Positions 21,501 through 36,164 of a stretch of 64,000 nucleotides of DNA are shown here, in pieces (within the stretch, counting starts at the first letter, position 1; each line of letters begins with the position of its first letter). Below the pieces are notes generated by a model that had not been told where the DNA came from, made no database searches, and was given only the letters and a program-made list of their open reading frames with translations. The stretch spans positions 6,536,138 to 6,600,137 of the forward strand of contig OZ026833.1 of NCBI GenBank assembly GCA_964023205.1. The letters are read 5' to 3'. The translations under genes were made by a program, and so were the position numbers. Origin of the DNA: Lutraria lutraria. Lineage: Eukaryota; Mollusca; Bivalvia; Venerida; Mactridae.

Positions 21501-24481
21501 AGACAAATTGGTGTTTTAAGAAATGTCAAAACATAGGAATTAAAGCTACGTGTGGCAAAAAAGATTTATACATCTTTCAACTAGAGCAGCTGATGTCGTT
21601 CGACAGGCGGTGAAATTAACATGTGTAGACTCAATCTCTACCCAGAGTTGTCGTTCCCGCTGCGTTAACACTAACCTCTGTCAACGTCTAAAAGTAGTAC
21701 GGCTCATCATATTGACAGACGCATGTTTTCAAAATGTCGACAACACCTCGAAAAGAAACTACAATAGATTGTTTTGTTTATCAGAAAAGAATTGCATACT
21801 TAAACTATATAATAGGAATACGTACCTGGCTGTCTATAAAATAATTTGCAACAATAAGAAATTCAACAGCAGCAGCTGGGTGACAAATGGTGACGTTCAA
21901 GACTCAAGAGGCAGCGCCTTCCATTCACAAAACAAAACTCGCCATTAGATTGTCATACTTCTTTTAGAAGTGCATAATTTAATTATAATTGCGAACAACA
22001 GTCTTGCATTAAGCAATATTATTCTAATCTAAAACCATGTACTTACGGGCTTCCAGTATCGTTTTGTTTCATGTTTTTGCCTTTATTTTTCTTCTTCCTA
22101 TTAATATGAAAACCAACAATATACTTAGTTATAGTCACACCCTAAGAATATGCAGAGAGAAATAACAATGATAAGGTCAGGCAAATTAAAAACAAGATAT
22201 CGTATATGACAATGATCCGGGTGGTTATATAAGGAATGCATTGACTTTGATGGGGTACCCTTAACAGACATGTTCGTCAGAACTTGTCGCTTTTTTCAGA
22301 ACTAAGGCTGTATGTTTTTATGCAAACGAAGGACAAGAAACATGATGCTAGACTGAGACCAACTCATTCATTTGCTGATATACAGTCAAACCTGTGAACA
22401 AAGGCCACCCTTGAGAAAGACAAAATGTGTCTATTATTTCATAAATGACCTTTACTCTGAAGTCATTTTTTTCCAAGTAATAAATTCAAGAATGGCCTTT
22501 ATTCACACGGATGTCTTTATTCGAATGTGGATGTTTACAAACACTGGTTCGTCTGTATAAATATCTTAACGAGTATTATATATTATATATAGTATTATAA
22601 TGAATACAATGTATATGAACGCTTAAGTCAAATTGTAATAATGGTTCTCTTAATATGTACAATAGTGGAGATAATAGGGAGTTCCCAAAGGTTCTGTTCT
22701 GTATCCGTTCACTGGGATTTAACGTCGCACCATTAGCTAGGGTCTTATAGGAGGGGGTAATATATGGCTACTGCTTATCAGACAAAGTATCCATTCACTT
22801 GACCACGGAGGTCACTACATCTCTCTATGGTGTTAACATTGTTTAGCGATGCTTTTTTCTTCTTTTTTTACAACGAAAAAAGTTAATATTGATCTAATGA
22901 TCCTTACTTTTCTTTATTTGATTGTTCCATTTTCAAACTCTCCGGCTGTTTCTGAATTATCTTCCTAGTGAAACGAATACAAATTGATGTTTTAATGAAT
23001 GTCAATACATAGGGATTAACGTATCGGGATTGGCTAAAATCGCTAAAATAACGTAAAATAATATTTTGTTATTTACAAAGCTTAAATAACATATTTTAAT
23101 ATCAAGCAACGATAGATTCTAACCGAACGCTATATTGGTGTTTTATTGCGATAAATACTGCACACATATCGACTTTTCCTTATCAGCGTTAAACATCTCT
23201 AACGGTATGTTCATAGTATTGGTACGATATGATACTATCAATTCATTAATAACAAAAAATTGTTATAAAATCTTTTACTAGACATCAAACCTGGGCATGG
23301 TTTCAGTTATAGAACCGTAAACATTAGCGATTTTGATTGGCTATAAAATTGAATGGGTTGCGTCAAATTCGTTGATTTCATGAGACGATAATGATCCGAC
23401 AAATTAATTGTTAACTGCTCGGCTTAGAAAAACACATCAGTGTCATTTTCGAATTAACATTGCCGCCTTATTTGATGACGGATTTCAAAGTTGTCTTAAA
23501 AATTTTGTAAATTACGTGCGATATTTCTTTATAGAAGACCAATCAAATGTAATGTACTTGTTTCACAATACGTGAAACCCACTTTATACAGTGGGTTTAT
23601 TTACGTTTAGTTTTTAAATCTATAAATTGGTGAAACTTGATTTGACCTTACATCCGAGCCCGATACCTTAAAGCTACATGTTGCAATAAAGAAAAAACGT
23701 TAATAATTATACATCTTTCCCTTGTTACCATATTTTTGTCTCAATCTTTTATTGATCAATGTTCGAAGCCTCAGAGCTATAACGGCTTAAGTGGTGCTTA
23801 TGCCACCTCTTACCAAAATACAGGCTTCCGGCGCATACGCTCTTAAAATTTTAGCTGCATGTTGTAAATAGTGACATCGTAACTATTACATTTACTGTAG
23901 GTCGTAAGTACACGGGTTTTGTGCAACCAAATAATAGATTGTATCTTCAATATCATTTAAATATAAAAGATCTTAACTGGCAGTTATTTTTATATGAAGG
24001 TGATTTGAAAAACAACGAAATTTTACAAAAGCGATCACAAACAGCCATGTTTCAGTTTTAATGACTTTATTAAGTACCAGATATAGCGTTAGACTTTGTT
24101 TTTAAGGAGCATAAAGGAAAATAAATCTGCATTGTAAAACCATATCACAAAAGAAACCAGAGCGTACGTATACAACGTAGGTCACGTGACATGAGTGTGA
24201 ATTGATACATCAATTTATTGTCTAATAACCATTTATAACATGATGGAATATTCAAAAGCTATAAACCTTCCTATTAAATCTTGTTGTCTTTTCTCAGAAT
24301 TTTAGATTGTACTCAACATGTATTTTTTCTTGTGGCATCGCTTTGAAAGTAAGGACAATCTTTGTTCAATAATCACAATGATGGTGCTGTGGTGTTCTTG
24401 AATGACTTACCCCGAGAATTCATCATTATCTGCATTCTTATCTTCTTGATCATCTGGCTTCTTTGAGCAAGAGTTCCCCAT
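9576..24481 (-). CDS. SPATA18: mitochondria-eating protein (MIEAP/SPATA18)-like, myristoylation-type leader
   Basis: Nineteen coding exons read on the minus strand: 24411-24481, 22908-22964, 22047-22097, 21432-21488, 20312-20395, 19188-19256, 18872-18943, 18115-18165, 17059-17121, 15535-15600, 15276-15335, 14004-14098, 13668-13728, 13177-13251, 12684-12809, 11395-11599, 10899-10976, 10453-10542 and 9576-10025. They sum to 1881 nt, 626 codons plus stop, with every junction in phase. The start MGNSCSKK has Gly2, Cys5 and Lys7-8, a classic dual-acylation leader. Low-complexity Lys/Ser-rich exons follow, then Glu/Lys/Leu coiled-coil exons (17121 to 12684). A segment with NRPTKLAEQYSQLYDNEW leads into the C-terminal domain with ESWDAYRSGCLKICWLMVIQ and a PVWPAMYL motif, which I recognise as MIEAP type. 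MIEAP proteins act in mitochondrial quality control, where they bind cardiolipin and self-assemble. Only the 13728 acceptor (TAGAG) is uncertain; TAG alone would break the frame. Human MIEAP is about 538 residues. Bivalves have many paralogues, so direct orthology is not claimed. Confidence 0.8.
12021..12539. mobile_element. foldback MITE with perfect 33-bp terminal inverted repeats
   Basis: 12035-12067 (starting ATGTTGAAAAATAAGCGACT) and 12493-12525 are exact reverse complements over 33 bases, with about 8 further near-matching bases outside (TATTTAAT versus TATTTTAT). The interior has a full CRE palindrome TGACGTCA at 12367-12374, and near the right end a short hairpin in CTGAAGAAGGGCAAGAGCCC followed by GAAAA. 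It lies in the intron between the MIEAP-like exons 12684-12809 and 11395-11599. Confidence 0.75.
14778..15255. mobile_element. MITE with CCTAACTCC inverted ends
   Basis: The left end AGAATCCTAACTCCAAGAAT and the reverse complement of the right end, AGGACCCTAACTCCCAATTT, match over most positions. The element is about 480 bp, AT-rich and without coding capacity. Part of its interior (14888-14945, ATCCTTTGGGTAATCATCCC) recurs in reverse at about 17640-17705 in the same gene. It sits in an intron of the MIEAP-like gene. Confidence 0.55.
15920..16913. repeat. 26-bp minisatellite, about 37 copies
   Basis: The unit is TTTATTGTTGTTGATATTTC followed by TTGTGT (26 bp). Variation is concentrated at the positions after TTTC (TTGTGT, TCGTGT, TTTTGC, TTGTCC). 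The array fills most of the intron between MIEAP-like exons 17059-17121 and 15535-15600 and has no open frame of interest. Confidence 0.9.
18385..18565 (+). repeat. dispersed repeat, arm 1 of a 5-kb-spaced inverted pair
   Basis: This stretch (AAGGTATCTGGCTTG, then TTTCACCAATTTATAGATTT, then ATTTGATTGGTCTTCTATAA) is matched in reverse complement at 23505-23670. The pair flanks seven exons of the MIEAP-like gene. It is probably an old non-autonomous transposon; no target duplication could be assigned. Confidence 0.65.
19677..19951. mobile_element. hAT-type MITE with 8-bp target-site duplication
   Basis: The element begins TAGGGCTGT and ends ACAGCCCTA. It is flanked by identical TCATTTAC octamers at 19669-19676 and 19952-19959. 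An 8-bp duplication and AGGGCTGT-type ends are the signature of hAT-superfamily elements. It is 275 bp with no coding frame. It is present only in copy A of the internal duplication, so it either inserted after the duplication or was lost from copy B. Confidence 0.8.
20706..20866. mobile_element. pogo-type MITE copy (family with 36-bp satellite)
   Basis: Starts CAGTAAAACCTGTTAATAAG and continues with GGCCACCCTTGG, GGCCATTATTGACAAATGAC and GGCCTTTATTCACAGGG, the shared landmarks of the family. The right end is eroded. It belongs to copy A of the internal duplication. Confidence 0.6.
21238..21330 (-). repeat. bivalve-type SINE tail fragment
   Basis: TTAACGTCGCACCATTAGCT with GGTCTTATAGGAGG is the reverse complement of the common mollusc SINE tail that ends in a ..GTGCGACGTTAAA.. 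motif. A second copy lies at 22712-22806 in the other half of the internal duplication. Confidence 0.5.
22382..22558. mobile_element. pogo-type MITE copy
   Basis: Starts ACAGTCAAACCTGTGAACAA, then AGGCCACCCTTGAGAAAGAC, and includes GGCCTTTATTCACA. The eroded right end is TGGTTCGTCTGTA. It is the duplicate of the copy at 20706-20866. Confidence 0.65.
23505..23670 (-). repeat. dispersed repeat, arm 2 of a 5-kb-spaced inverted pair
   Basis: Reverse-complement partner of 18385-18565. It shares long exact blocks such as ACCAATCAAATGTAAT and AAATCTATAAATTGGTGAAA, and contains its own small hairpin (GTGAAACCCACTTTATACAG followed by TGGG). It lies in the first intron of the MIEAP-like gene. Confidence 0.65.
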
Positions 24482-24819
24482 CGTTTACTAGAGCGTACAG
24501 GTACGTTAAATATCTCTTGCTCCACTTGTTTAGTACTTGTTTCGTCGCTACGTCAGAGAATGTGCAGTATCTGTTGGAAAAACACATTGATAAGAAATAG
24601 ATCAAGCTAGTTTGCAATACATGTATTGATTTATCGGTACGTTGATTCACATCTTACAAATTAACACTGAGCCAAAATTTGCATAACCATCCACTTTGTT
24701 TCAATAGGTTTAATGCGCCATTTTTCCAACGATATTTCATTTATTTACGGCGGCCACATCCACTCTATAATGCATCATTTCATTTGAATATCTAAAACAT
24801 TAATGATAAAAATATGCGT

Positions 24820-25045
24820 GGTCTAGTACTCGGTCTTTGACTAATCACAACCCCTCTTAACTGAGGAATCTCATCCGGTACCAGAAAATGCATACGTGAG
24901 GAAGCTGTCCAGCCAGCTAGCTTATGGAATGTCATTGGTTCTGTCCTGGTGTATACCCGGGTACTTCCTTCACCGTTAAAGCTTGAAAAGTTGCCCAAAC
25001 AATGAACCCGTCTTTTGTTGCGACATTAAACTCAAGAGAAAAATA
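24820..25045 (+). repeat. SINE-like element upstream of the MIEAP-like gene
   Basis: Contains GAGGAAGCTGTCCAGCCAGC, GGTTCTGTCCTGGTGTATAC and an end TTGTTGCGACATTAAACTCA, the order seen in mollusc SINEs with a conserved central domain. It lies about 340 nt upstream of the MGNSCSKK start codon. Confidence 0.55.
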
Positions 25046-25803
25046 TGCATCAAACTGTTATTGCATGGTAATTCATCGCCGTAAACAACAAAACTATAAC
25101 TGGACATGTTTGAAATGAAAACTTTACGTAAGAATGTGTGCAAAAAACTAGCGTACAGAATTACAACATTGTTGCGTATCTCACAAGAAACATGAGATAA
25201 TTTATGTTCAATTCATGACATGCAGACCAGAAATGTTTACATAATTTTAGATACTCTCTGATATATCATAAACCGGACCATGCGGACTATAACAATGATA
25301 TCTAAAATGGTGTGCGGCGATAAAATACAACGCATACTAGCGTTATCTACAAGAGTGGACGCGTTATCTACAAGAGTGGACCTCTCAAAATGCATGTTTG
25401 TATATAGATTTTAACATGTTTGCAAATCGACAATACAGTCTGTGCATATCAGAATGTCAATGACTACTTAAATCCACGTGAATCGAATCTTGAAAGGTTG
25501 GGAAGAAAACGCAAACAAAACCGTTTTCCACGAATCTTGTTTACAAGTATTGAAATATTACATTATACTATACAAGTTATTTTAATTCATGCATACCAAA
25601 TATTATCATCCGGGTATTTTAATACACTGAGCCAAAAAGGAAACCTGACACTAAACATTTTACAAAATTTCCGCAAAGAGGGCCAAGAAACGGTTTCAAA
25701 AATGGGTATTCCAATTGAATGTTTAATTTTTCTGAGGCATTTGTGTAAATGATAAATGTTGTGCATCGGGAAACCATGGATTTGAGACACATCATTTTGA
25801 AGT

Positions 25804-26428
25804 TACGGTCGAGCCTGTGAACAAAGGCCACCCTTGGTCAAGACAAAATATGGCACTTATTGACAGGTGGCCCATATTTGGAGGTCATTTTATTCCATAA
25901 GATCAAAACAAAAAAAACGGCCTTTATTCACAAGGTGGCCTTTTTTCACAGAGTGCTCTTTATTCCCAGGGTGGCCATTTTTCACAGAGTGGTCTTTATT
26001 CCCAGGGTGGCCATTTTTCACAGAGTGGTCTTTATTCACAGGGTGGCCTTTTTTCACAGAGTGGTCTTTATTCACAGGGTGGCCTTTTTTCACAGAGTGC
26101 TCTTTATTCCCAGGGTGGCCATTTTTCACAGAGTGGTCTTTATTCCCAGGGTGGCCATTTTTCACAGAGTGGTCTTTATTCACAGGGTGGCCATTTTTCA
26201 CAGAGTGGTCTTTATTCCCAGGGTGGCCATTTTTCACAGAGTGGTCTTTATTCACAGGGTGGCCATTTTTCACAGAGTGGTCTTTATTCACAGGGTGGCC
26301 ATTTTTCACAGAGTGGTCTTTATTCACAGGGTGGCCATTTTTCACAGAGTGGTCTTTATTCACAGGGTGGCCTTTTTTCACAGAGTGGTCTTTATTCAGA
26401 GATGGTCGCAAACACAGGGTGGACTGTA
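25804..26428. mobile_element. pogo-type MITE expanded by a 36-bp tandem repeat
   Basis: The left end ACGGTCGAGCCTGTGAACAA with AGGCCACCCTTGG and the right end ACAGGGTGGACTGT match the family termini (ACAGTCAAACCTGTG and its complement). Inside, about 13 copies of a 36-bp unit, GTGGTCTTTATTCACAGGGT plus GGCCATTTTTCACAGA, run from about 25926 to 26399. The unit comes from the family's own right-end sequence. Because 36 is a multiple of three, all frames stay open and give long false reading frames on both strands. Confidence 0.85.
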
Positions 26429-26920
26429 ATACACTAGTAAAATGATGCAGCACATTTCAAAGGGACAGGTTTTCTTTTTTGATTCAGTATAATTAACCCA
26501 ACAAACAGCCACTGCGCATTAAGTGAAACATGTAACAACACAGCCGATAAAGTTAATGACCTTCACGATATAGATAATACATTTGCCTAAATCAATTCTT
26601 ACAAAACGTGTCGCCAGTCTTAAAATAGTTGACAATTTTAAAGTATTGTTTTAGTTTTGTTTATAAAACAAAACCACTACTCCATTATTGAGCTATATTT
26701 TGTTAAAGAGCATCCATTTTCTTTACTTGTTATTAATACTGAAACCTTCCCAATGTAATGACCGGTCTATCGTGTCCAAAAGTCTATATTCTAAGAGGGT
26801 TTCACTGTTTTATTTCCTGGCTGCTGCAAGTAAAAGCAAATAGAATATAATCGATTTCCTGGCAAACCAAAATACAGCATTCCTTGTTTATCTGGTGGTA
26901 AATCGGTTTATTGCCGCTTA

Positions 26921-27438
26921 AAGGGGCATATCCTGGAACTGAAGCGTCTCAAATAGCAATCAAATTGGTATCATTTTAATGCCTAAATCAATTAATGAAA
27001 GCCCTGTAGAATATTTATAAAATATCCCGCTAGTTTACTCAAAATACACATTTCAAGATTTACCAAACCTGCCGATTTCGGCCTCAGAAATTATTCGTCA
27101 TTTTCACAAATCGAGCCTTTCGGTATGTGTCAAAACCGAAAATATCGCGGAAAAAATGTCAACAAACTAAAATAGTAAGTATTTCTCATGTTATGTTCAC
27201 TTGAAAGGCAGCGCACATGCTCAGTTAAACTCTCAGACGTATCGGAAATATCGTTGTCGTCAATAAAAGGCTGTAAGCCTTTTATTCAAACCGACATACA
27301 AATACCGACGCGCGCGTTATAGGGTCAGTTTTGAGCGGACATTCTTCTTTGACTTTTAGGTAATAATTGGTTTTACAAGTGACAAACGCATATTTGGTGT
27401 ATGAAAAAATGATACAGCAGTTCCTGGGCATGCCCCTT
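26921..27438. mobile_element. MITE with AAGGGGCAT inverted ends and TA duplication
   Basis: The left end AAGGGGCATATCCTGGAACT is the imperfect inverse of the right end AGTTCCTGGGCATGCCCCTT. TA dinucleotides flank both sides, as expected for Tc1/mariner-type insertion. The 518-bp interior has an internal hairpin (AAAAGGCTGTAAGCCTTTTA near 27265) and no coding frame. Confidence 0.75.
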
Positions 27439-27544
27439 TAATAATAATGAAGATATAGATTTAATTTTGAGCGATATAAGAAAATTATTATAAATGAATG
27501 TCCATTGAGGTAAATTAAACAAAAATCCAATGTCTGAAAGATAA

Positions 27545-27722
27545 TACAGTAAAACATTTCCAGAGAGGCCCTCTGTAGAGCAACCCCCTCTCTATAACAA
27601 CACCAACAAAAATTTTCCCTAAACTGAAATTTACTATACATTTAACCTCTGTAGAGCAACAACCTCTATACAACGGCCAATGTTTGCATCTCCAACAGGG
27701 TGTTGCCCTACTGAGACTTAAC
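27545..27722. repeat. ACAGTAAAAC-type repeat with CTCTGTAGAGCAAC boxes
   Basis: Starts ACAGTAAAACATTTCCAGAG and carries two CTCTGTAGAGCAAC boxes (27570, 27646) plus an inverse GGTGTTGCCCTACTGAGA. This layout resembles pogo/Tigger-like ends. The minus-strand open frames here are repeat-derived. Confidence 0.45.
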
Positions 27723-28439
27723 CGATGTTTCATGACCCCCTTAGCGCCTCTTAATTTATTCATAAAAGTGTACCAGAACTAATTTTGCCTTCTCGGATCT
27801 TGAACATTCTTTGTTGTTTACGTGTGTATTGTGTAATAAACGATAGGTTTGTAAATCACACAATGTTTTATATCCGCAATATCTTCCTTAATTAAATTTT
27901 GTGTTGGGCGTGGTTTAAACATTAACAACAATGAACCGCCCCTCCCCTAAAAATACTTAAAATCTCCAGCTTAAAAATTACTCTCATAATAAATAAACGT
28001 ACCTTATGTTTCCGAACTAATTCAGAATTAAATATGTACTGAAAAAAGCAAGACTATCGCCTTCAAAATTTGTCGTAATCCAGGAAGTAAATTACTTCGA
28101 GTGTTTTCAATATATCCTGTCTACATAACTATTTAACTGTTACTGCGAAACCGAAAGTAGAGGGTTACATGCGGGGTAACTTACCTAAGTTGTTTTGTGT
28201 CTTATAAAGGCCCTTTCCAGATATGGCGATTCCAGCTTTGGAGGGGGGGGGGGGCTTATTTAACATATTTGTCTGACAACAACGGACATTTTTTTAGCCA
28301 CATTTGCTTACCTTTATGTACGGCCGAAGTTATTCGTGTAACTAAACCGCAAAAGCCCTCTTGTTCGCCATAGCCTCCTTAGGTTTCTAAGACCGACAAT
28401 TTGAAATCGTTCTGCAAGGTCATATTCCTCATTCGAGTT

Positions 28440-29450
28440 TTATTTGAGCATATGCAAAATTTATCTGGTCCCGGAGTAACGTTTTCAAGCTCCCATCTTT
28501 TCAGGTTACCCCGCGGTAGCTTAAAAACTTTTTCAGATTACACCCTTCATTTTCAAATGCCCTAGCCGGTAATCCAAAAACGTTTTCAGGTTTCCCTGGG
28601 CTCATTAAAAACGTTTTCAGATTACCCCCGGGTAATAATTTAAAATCCATAATAAATAGAGAGCTTGCACACGAATCATTGAAGGAGATTACAAACATAT
28701 AAATGCATGTACTACAGTTATTTAGCAACTATAAAGTGAGTTCGATCCCCATCACAGACGGATTGTATTTTGCATTTGCAAATTAAAGGAAGTTTTCATG
28801 ATTATTTAAATGTGGAGAGATAAGTCAGCGTTTGGAATTACTTGTTTATTTAAGCGAATTTAATGATTAATATATGAGACTGTACAAGTGGTCCTAGTGA
28901 CGAAATCAGATGACGAAATCAAAGTTCATTCCATGAGCGGTTATTACGCAAATACCAATGCTTTCTGTTTTCTTAACACAAGATAAGGTCTTGCATTTTT
29001 GTTAATTACATGTAATTGAATAAAGATGCATACTAACATGACCCTAATATGATTTCATAGCTCAATATAATTATTCCATAAATTCAGTTTAGAAATACAG
29101 CATTATATCAGTAAACCATGTTGACTGTGAATTATAACCTAAAATATAAACGTTTTCGCGCCAGGAAGAATCTACATAGGGGAGAGGGGCGTTTGAAAAG
29201 GTTTTCAAGTTACCGGGGAGGGATTATTAAAACGGGGGAGGGAGTTTGAAAACGTTTTACTGTTACCAGGACCGGTACTTTGAACACGTTTTGAAGTTAC
29301 CGGGAGTAACCTGTAAAAGGGGGAGTTTGAAAACATTAAATCGGTAGGGATATTGAATGTCACCTGATAATTTGCCGGTTCGTATCAAGTAAATACCGAG
29401 GAGGCTCATGGGAAGAAATCTCAGATTAGGGGGGGGGGGGGGGGGGGGTA
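28440..29450. repeat. inverted cluster of AACGTTTTCAGGTTACC motifs with poly-G
   Basis: Between 28468 and 28632 the motif CGTTTTCAGRTTACC recurs about five times in one direction. Between 29185 and 29332 the opposite form, GTTTGAAAACGTTTT with TTACCGGGAG, recurs about four times. Poly-G tracts lie nearby at 28242 and 29430-29447. The two clusters could fold on each other. No gene is visible. Confidence 0.5.
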
Positions 29451-29919
29451 TTTGAGATTTGTTTGATAACGGAGGGAGTTGGAGAATTAGATGCAGCCCG
29501 TTTTAGTTATCATTACTTAACACTGGTAAGGAATTATTAGGCAGGCACCGAATGTGTTCAATATGGTATTTTAAATTTTATTTTAATTATTAGATTAATG
29601 ATAAAAAACTTATGTATACTGTGCAACTTCTCCAAAGCATCATCCTTTGTGAGTAGCAAATTATGTTGTAGAGAGATAGAGAGATTGTCCTGGACAGATA
29701 GAATTAAGTGTTCGTACAGTGGGGAAATCATACAGTTGTTGACAAAATACAACTCATATTCTCAATTTTATTTTTTATGGTTAGTACATAACATAAATTA
29801 TGATATTTTATCTTTATGTGTTTATGTATTGATGTCAATTTGGAAACGCTAACAAGTCACCAAAGGCCATTCAAGAGAAACAACTATTATTTTATAAACA
29901 TGGAGGGCTTTTCCAGAGT

Positions 29920-29925
29920 TTTATT
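29920..29925 (-). terminator. TMEM144: candidate poly(A) signal of TMEM144
   Basis: AATAAA on the minus strand about 115 nt after the TAA stop at 30042-30044. Spacing is normal, but the hexamer is common in this AT-rich DNA. Confidence 0.35.
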
Positions 29926-30041
29926 TAAACGAACATGTCAATAAATGTAAGTGAAAGAGTGATCTTTGATAATACGGTAGATTGTTATCACAGATGAGTG
30001 TTACAATTGGTTTGATAATAGTGATCATGTACTGTACTCCT

Positions 30042-35782
<5,741 letters not shown>

Positions 35783-36143
35783 ATCTACGTCACATAAAAA
35801 ATACATATCATTTTCACGTGTCCGCCTTACATACCTATGTAACCGTACATGCTCAGTCTCTATATAATTGATATAAAAACAAATTGTTCAGTTACAACCA
35901 CTAAAGAACGTAGACAAGACCCTGTAAGACCCGCGCTGCTTATGGAATTCACAGTAAGATACCTACGTACCATATGCACACTGCTGCCAACGACAATAAC
36001 CCAACACGTAATGATAGCACGATACAGTACCTTTGAACTGGCGCATAGCGCAACATATCAAACCAAAGCCACGTGGCTGGCAATCTGATTAAAATCATAT
36101 CCTTAAACCCGCTACGCTATGAGGATCTGAAGACGACCTATAG

Positions 36144-36164
36144 AAGGTCACCTCAGGTGACCTT
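36144..36164. promoter_or_regulatory. AGGTCA-type palindrome upstream of TMEM144
   Basis: AAGGTCACCT-C-AGGTGACCTT is a perfect 10+10 palindrome about 360 nt upstream of the TMEM144 start codon. It contains two inverted AGGTCA half-sites, the core recognised by many nuclear receptors. A role in transcription is inference only. Confidence 0.25.

Larger units (their letters stand above)
19258..23020. repeat. internal segmental duplication copying two exons
   Basis: Copy A spans about 19258-21560 and copy B about 21830-23020. Shared landmarks are GGTGACGTTC with AGAGGCAGCG (19307 and 21890), GAGACCAACTCATTCATTTG (20679 and 22355) and CACCATTAGCTAGGGTCTTA (21251 and 22728). Exons 21432-21488 and 22908-22964 are homologous 57-nt exons sharing PES and MEQSNK. 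Exons 20312-20395 and 22047-22097 are their homologous partners. Copy A is longer, partly because of a hAT-type insertion (19677-19951). Copy B retains a degraded version of the 19188-19256 exon near 21790-21830. Confidence 0.75.

Noticed and set aside
25860..26453. Three long overlapping open frames (up to 192 codons) on both strands
   Set aside because: They are produced by a 36-bp tandem repeat inside a MITE; the unit length is a multiple of three, so stops never appear. Peptides are pure repeats.
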